Shown in pieces: positions 60,111-64,000 of a stretch of 64,000 bases of DNA (position 1 is the first letter of the stretch; the number at the start of each line of letters is the position of its first letter). Origin of the DNA: Piper betle (Eukaryota; Streptophyta; Magnoliopsida; Piperales; Piperaceae); assembly GCA_033002965.1 (NCBI GenBank), contig JAURVB010014554.1, forward strand, positions 124,001 through 188,000, written 5' to 3'. Made by a program: the position numbers and the translations under genes. The notes under the pieces were generated by a model. That model did not search any database. It was given only the letters and a program-made list of their open reading frames with translations, and was not told the origin of the DNA.

Positions 60111-60284
60111 TGGGCCTCTCCATGGGCTTTCATGTGCCGATACGTTGAGACATTAGCGATCTTTGAAGCCCATACAGCAGTTCAACAGAAAAGCCCATTT
60201 CCAAAGACGGGATCGCGACCGTCCGATCTCCTCCTGTTAGGGCTTAAGGCGGGGTACCCAACTCTTCGGAGGTTGCTAGGGTTT
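60111..60284 (+). promoter_or_regulatory. Site II elements and telo-box of the eL43 gene
   Basis: TGGGCC at 60111-60116, TGGGCT at 60123-60128, and AGCCCA (the reverse form) at 60167-60172 and 60192-60197 make four site II motifs. TAGGGTTT, a telo-box in reverse (AAACCCTA), lies at 60277-60284, about 40 bp before the ATG. This pairing is typical for plant ribosomal protein and other growth-linked promoters, where TCP factors bind site II. Motifs are seen; use is inferred. Confidence 0.72.
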
Positions 60285-60321
60285 CGCAATCTCCGTTCCG
60301 ATCCTCGCCGCGCACTCGGAG

Positions 60322-61780
<1,459 letters not shown>

Positions 61781-62561
61781 GTAAGGAGCTTGAGTTGCCC
61801 TAGCGTCATTTACTCGTTAAAATTGATTTTGAGAGTGCAACTTAGCTCGGAGGTTTCAATTTTTGCCCATAGTTTGTGAACTATTATGGACCTATGGTGA
61901 TGTGGTTATTTTCTAACTTCAGATAATCGATTTGATCCTTATGCAATTAATTTTTATGTGCAAGTTCTGTTAATAATATGAATGCTGCGAATTTTATTGG
62001 AGGAAAGCAATTGAGGAAGAGATGGTTAAGACTTCTGCCATTTGAAACCGAGAAGCTAAAATCTACCCAGCCTGTCAATTAGGCGGCTGCATGACTGCAG
62101 GTTCCGGTATTGCTCTGCAAGGCTGCCGGCATTGCCATGTTCAGATGCTTTCGCCCTAACCCCTCATGGTCGATCTGATTAAATTTCGACAAGGTTTTAG
62201 GATATGCTTAGTACGTAGTTTTAAATGTCAAACACTTTATATAGTTGGATTTAAGAGGCAGTGGATGTCTGGAGGAAATCTTTTGTAAGTAATATTGTGC
62301 CTCTCGGCTTGGTTGAGAACCATCATCTCATTTCTTGTCGTCTGCATGATTTCGGATTTGGTCATTGAATAACGTCGCTAGTTCTCTTGAAACAAGAACT
62401 CCGCTAGTTCTTCTACTGGATGGTAATCACACACTAGGCACCAAATGGGTTATTTTTCAATTAATGATTTAATCAGGCGTTTGGGTGCGTTATTTTAGAT
62501 TTATTAAAATCCTAAAAATAATGACTAAAAAACTGGTGGATTTGATAAGGTAGTAGTACTC
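61781..62561. other. eL43 3' flank, no further gene seen
   Basis: Likely 3' UTR and spacer. No open frame with family-like sequence. Confidence 0.4.
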
Positions 62562-62659
62562 TGCTCAATTCATTTTTAATAAATAGATTAGATAATATAG
62601 GCAAAGAGAATGCTCAATTCATTTTTAATAAATAGATTAGATAATATAGGCAAAGAGAA
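62562..62659. repeat. Perfect 49-bp direct duplication
   Basis: The 49-bp unit at 62562-62610 (starts tgctcaattc, ends ggcaaagagaa) is repeated without change at 62611-62659. Exact identity means a recent event or an assembly artefact. Confidence 0.93.
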
Positions 62660-62831
62660 AGAGCAAAGGCCGTGGATAATAATAATAATATTCATTTATG
62701 TCTAGGTAGACAATGTAGTCGGGCAGTTTACGGGACAAATCTGATCAATTAATCCATCAAGACCCGAAGCCCGACATTGGCCTATGGCCCACAATGGTGT
62801 GGGAAAAGTGGGATCAACTTTTTATGACTAC

Positions 62832-63340
62832 ACGTGGTGTCTGAGGGTGTAAATGAGTCGAGCCGAGCCCAATAGGGATGTTTTTGAATTCAATATGATT
62901 TTTGGCAAATATATTTGAATACTTGATAAGCTTTGATGTATTATAGATTGAGCCAAACTCGTTTAAAATTTATAGTGTTGGGCTTGGCTCGTATTTGTCT
63001 CACTATATTTTCGAGTCGAGATTGAGTCGAACAAATATTTGTGCTTGGCTCTTGTTTAACTTATATAGGATCAATATTTTTTTCCAATACTATATAAGTT
63101 TAATGTTACCTTAATAATAATAACGAGTTGAGCCGAGCCGAGTATTTTTTCGAGTTTGAACACATCAAACTTTAGTTTTGAGCCAAGCCAAGCCGAACAC
63201 TTCTTAGCTTAAGCTCTGTTCGTTATTCAACGAGCTATTCATTTTGAGCCGAGTATTTTTTCAAGCACAAAATTAATGAACACAAGTTCAAGCCAAATCT
63301 AGCAAAATGTAAAATAACTGAATCTCACCCCTACGTGGTG
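62832..63340. mobile_element. hAT-like MITE 2 with 8-bp target duplication
   Basis: A 493-bp element (62840-63332) begins tctgagggtgtaaatgagtc and ends gaatctcacccct (complement aggggtgagattc). It is flanked by ACGTGGTG at 62832-62839 and 63333-63340, an 8-bp duplication as in hAT insertions. The arms are rich in gagccgagcc and inverted ggctcg motifs. Non-coding. Similar remnants occur near 15.6, 26.2, 51.5 and 53.3 kb. Confidence 0.78.
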
Positions 63341-64000
63341 CCATGGGAGTAAGTACATAGAAATTGACTTTACAACTATTATTGAATTTAAATAGGCAAT
63401 TTGATGAGAGGAACAATTGAGATGATTGTAGATCTTGCAATAGTTTCTTTTGTGTGTGGGTATAGCTATGTACTAAAATAGGAGTTAATGGATAACTACA
63501 AATTTAGCTGGCTCAAAGCTTGATTCGAACACAAAATAAACTTGAGTTTTGAAATGAAAAATAAATGAGCTGAGCTTGAGCCAAGGAAAACTCAGCTCAA
63601 CTTTCCTAACGAACACACCTATTTGTGATTTGTTTTGTTAAATAGATGTAGGATATACATACAGGGTTGTGGAATTCTGTTTTTTGAAAATTTAGGGTTG
63701 TGTGTGGTGGACTTTGATGTGGTCAGGTGAAATAGACAATCATGATTGAGGATCCAAAGAGATGTGGAGCGCAAGAGGCTTACGGGGATTGATCCTGATG
63801 AAATTACTAGGGACGATTTGGCTGTGGCATTTGACGATGTATGTTTTTAATTCTTTTGTATTCCCATGTTAGGGCACCTGCTTGCTAAAATTTATTTATG
63901 CTGAATGAGAGAATATTGTCATCCTATTTTGTAGTTTTGTACTGCTATTGGGAATTCTGCAATGTCATAACCACCTTTTGCAATTTTCTACATGGAGAAT
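63341..64000. other. Intergenic; possible exon at about 63760-63838
   Basis: Mostly AT-rich with further gagctgagcttgagcc-type repeat remnants near 63560. A plus-strand block at 63760-63838 reads DVERKRLTGIDPDEITRDDL AVAFDD and stops at a good GTATGT donor, after an AAAG acceptor-like site. This could be an internal exon of the next gene to the right. I do not recognise the family. Confidence 0.3.

Overview
This is nuclear DNA from a flowering plant. Genes carry many introns with GT..AG borders and AT-rich introns. The families are plant specific or plant typical: a photorespiratory T-protein, a CASP-like protein, DTX/MATE exporters, a malectin/LRR receptor-like protein and an S40 senescence regulator. 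Mobile DNA is also plant type: Ty1/copia elements, hAT-like miniature elements and an Au-like SINE. Codon and base use does not look grass-like; I cannot name the species. All exon borders were set by eye from reading frame, splice consensus and phase.

Layout. 0.2-3.4 kb (-): glycine cleavage T-protein gene with a G-box upstream. 4.7-6.9 kb (+): decayed dTMP kinase. 8.4-8.7 kb (+): C-terminal piece of an S40 regulator. 9.0-9.7 kb (-): CASP-like membrane protein. 11.2-14.6 kb (-): eleven-exon GT31 beta-1,3-galactosyltransferase with two single-base deletions. 17.5-18.2 kb (-): broken Crooked-neck splicing-factor fragment. 18.7-19.3 kb (+): 5' part of a WAT1-like transporter, cut off by a copia remnant (19.3-21.3 kb). 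21.6-24.7 and 26.7-29.4 kb (-): tandem pair of intact MATE exporters. 31.6-33.4 kb (-): bHLH-MYC_N domain protein. 38.8-43.5 kb (+): near-complete copia retrotransposon with target duplication. 45.2-50.9 kb (-): CCCH zinc-finger gene with a long first intron holding an SINE-like copy, a hAT-like MITE and a diverged tandem repeat. 51.7-52.8 kb: a dimeric element set between two (TA)n tracts. 54.1-58.5 kb (+): RLP4-like malectin/LRR receptor-like protein. 60.3-61.8 kb (+): ribosomal protein eL43 (L37a) with site II and telo-box promoter motifs. 62.8-63.3 kb: a second hAT-like MITE.

The genes do not form a pathway; plant neighbours are mostly independent units, except the MATE tandem duplicates. 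I see no CRISPR, operon, phage or other prokaryote-type system and no clear new protein system. The most novel-looking signal is the (TA)n-flanked dimeric repeat at 51.7-52.8 kb. A second point of note is that four single-base losses in two otherwise conserved genes fall mostly in short base runs, which may be sequence error rather than gene death.
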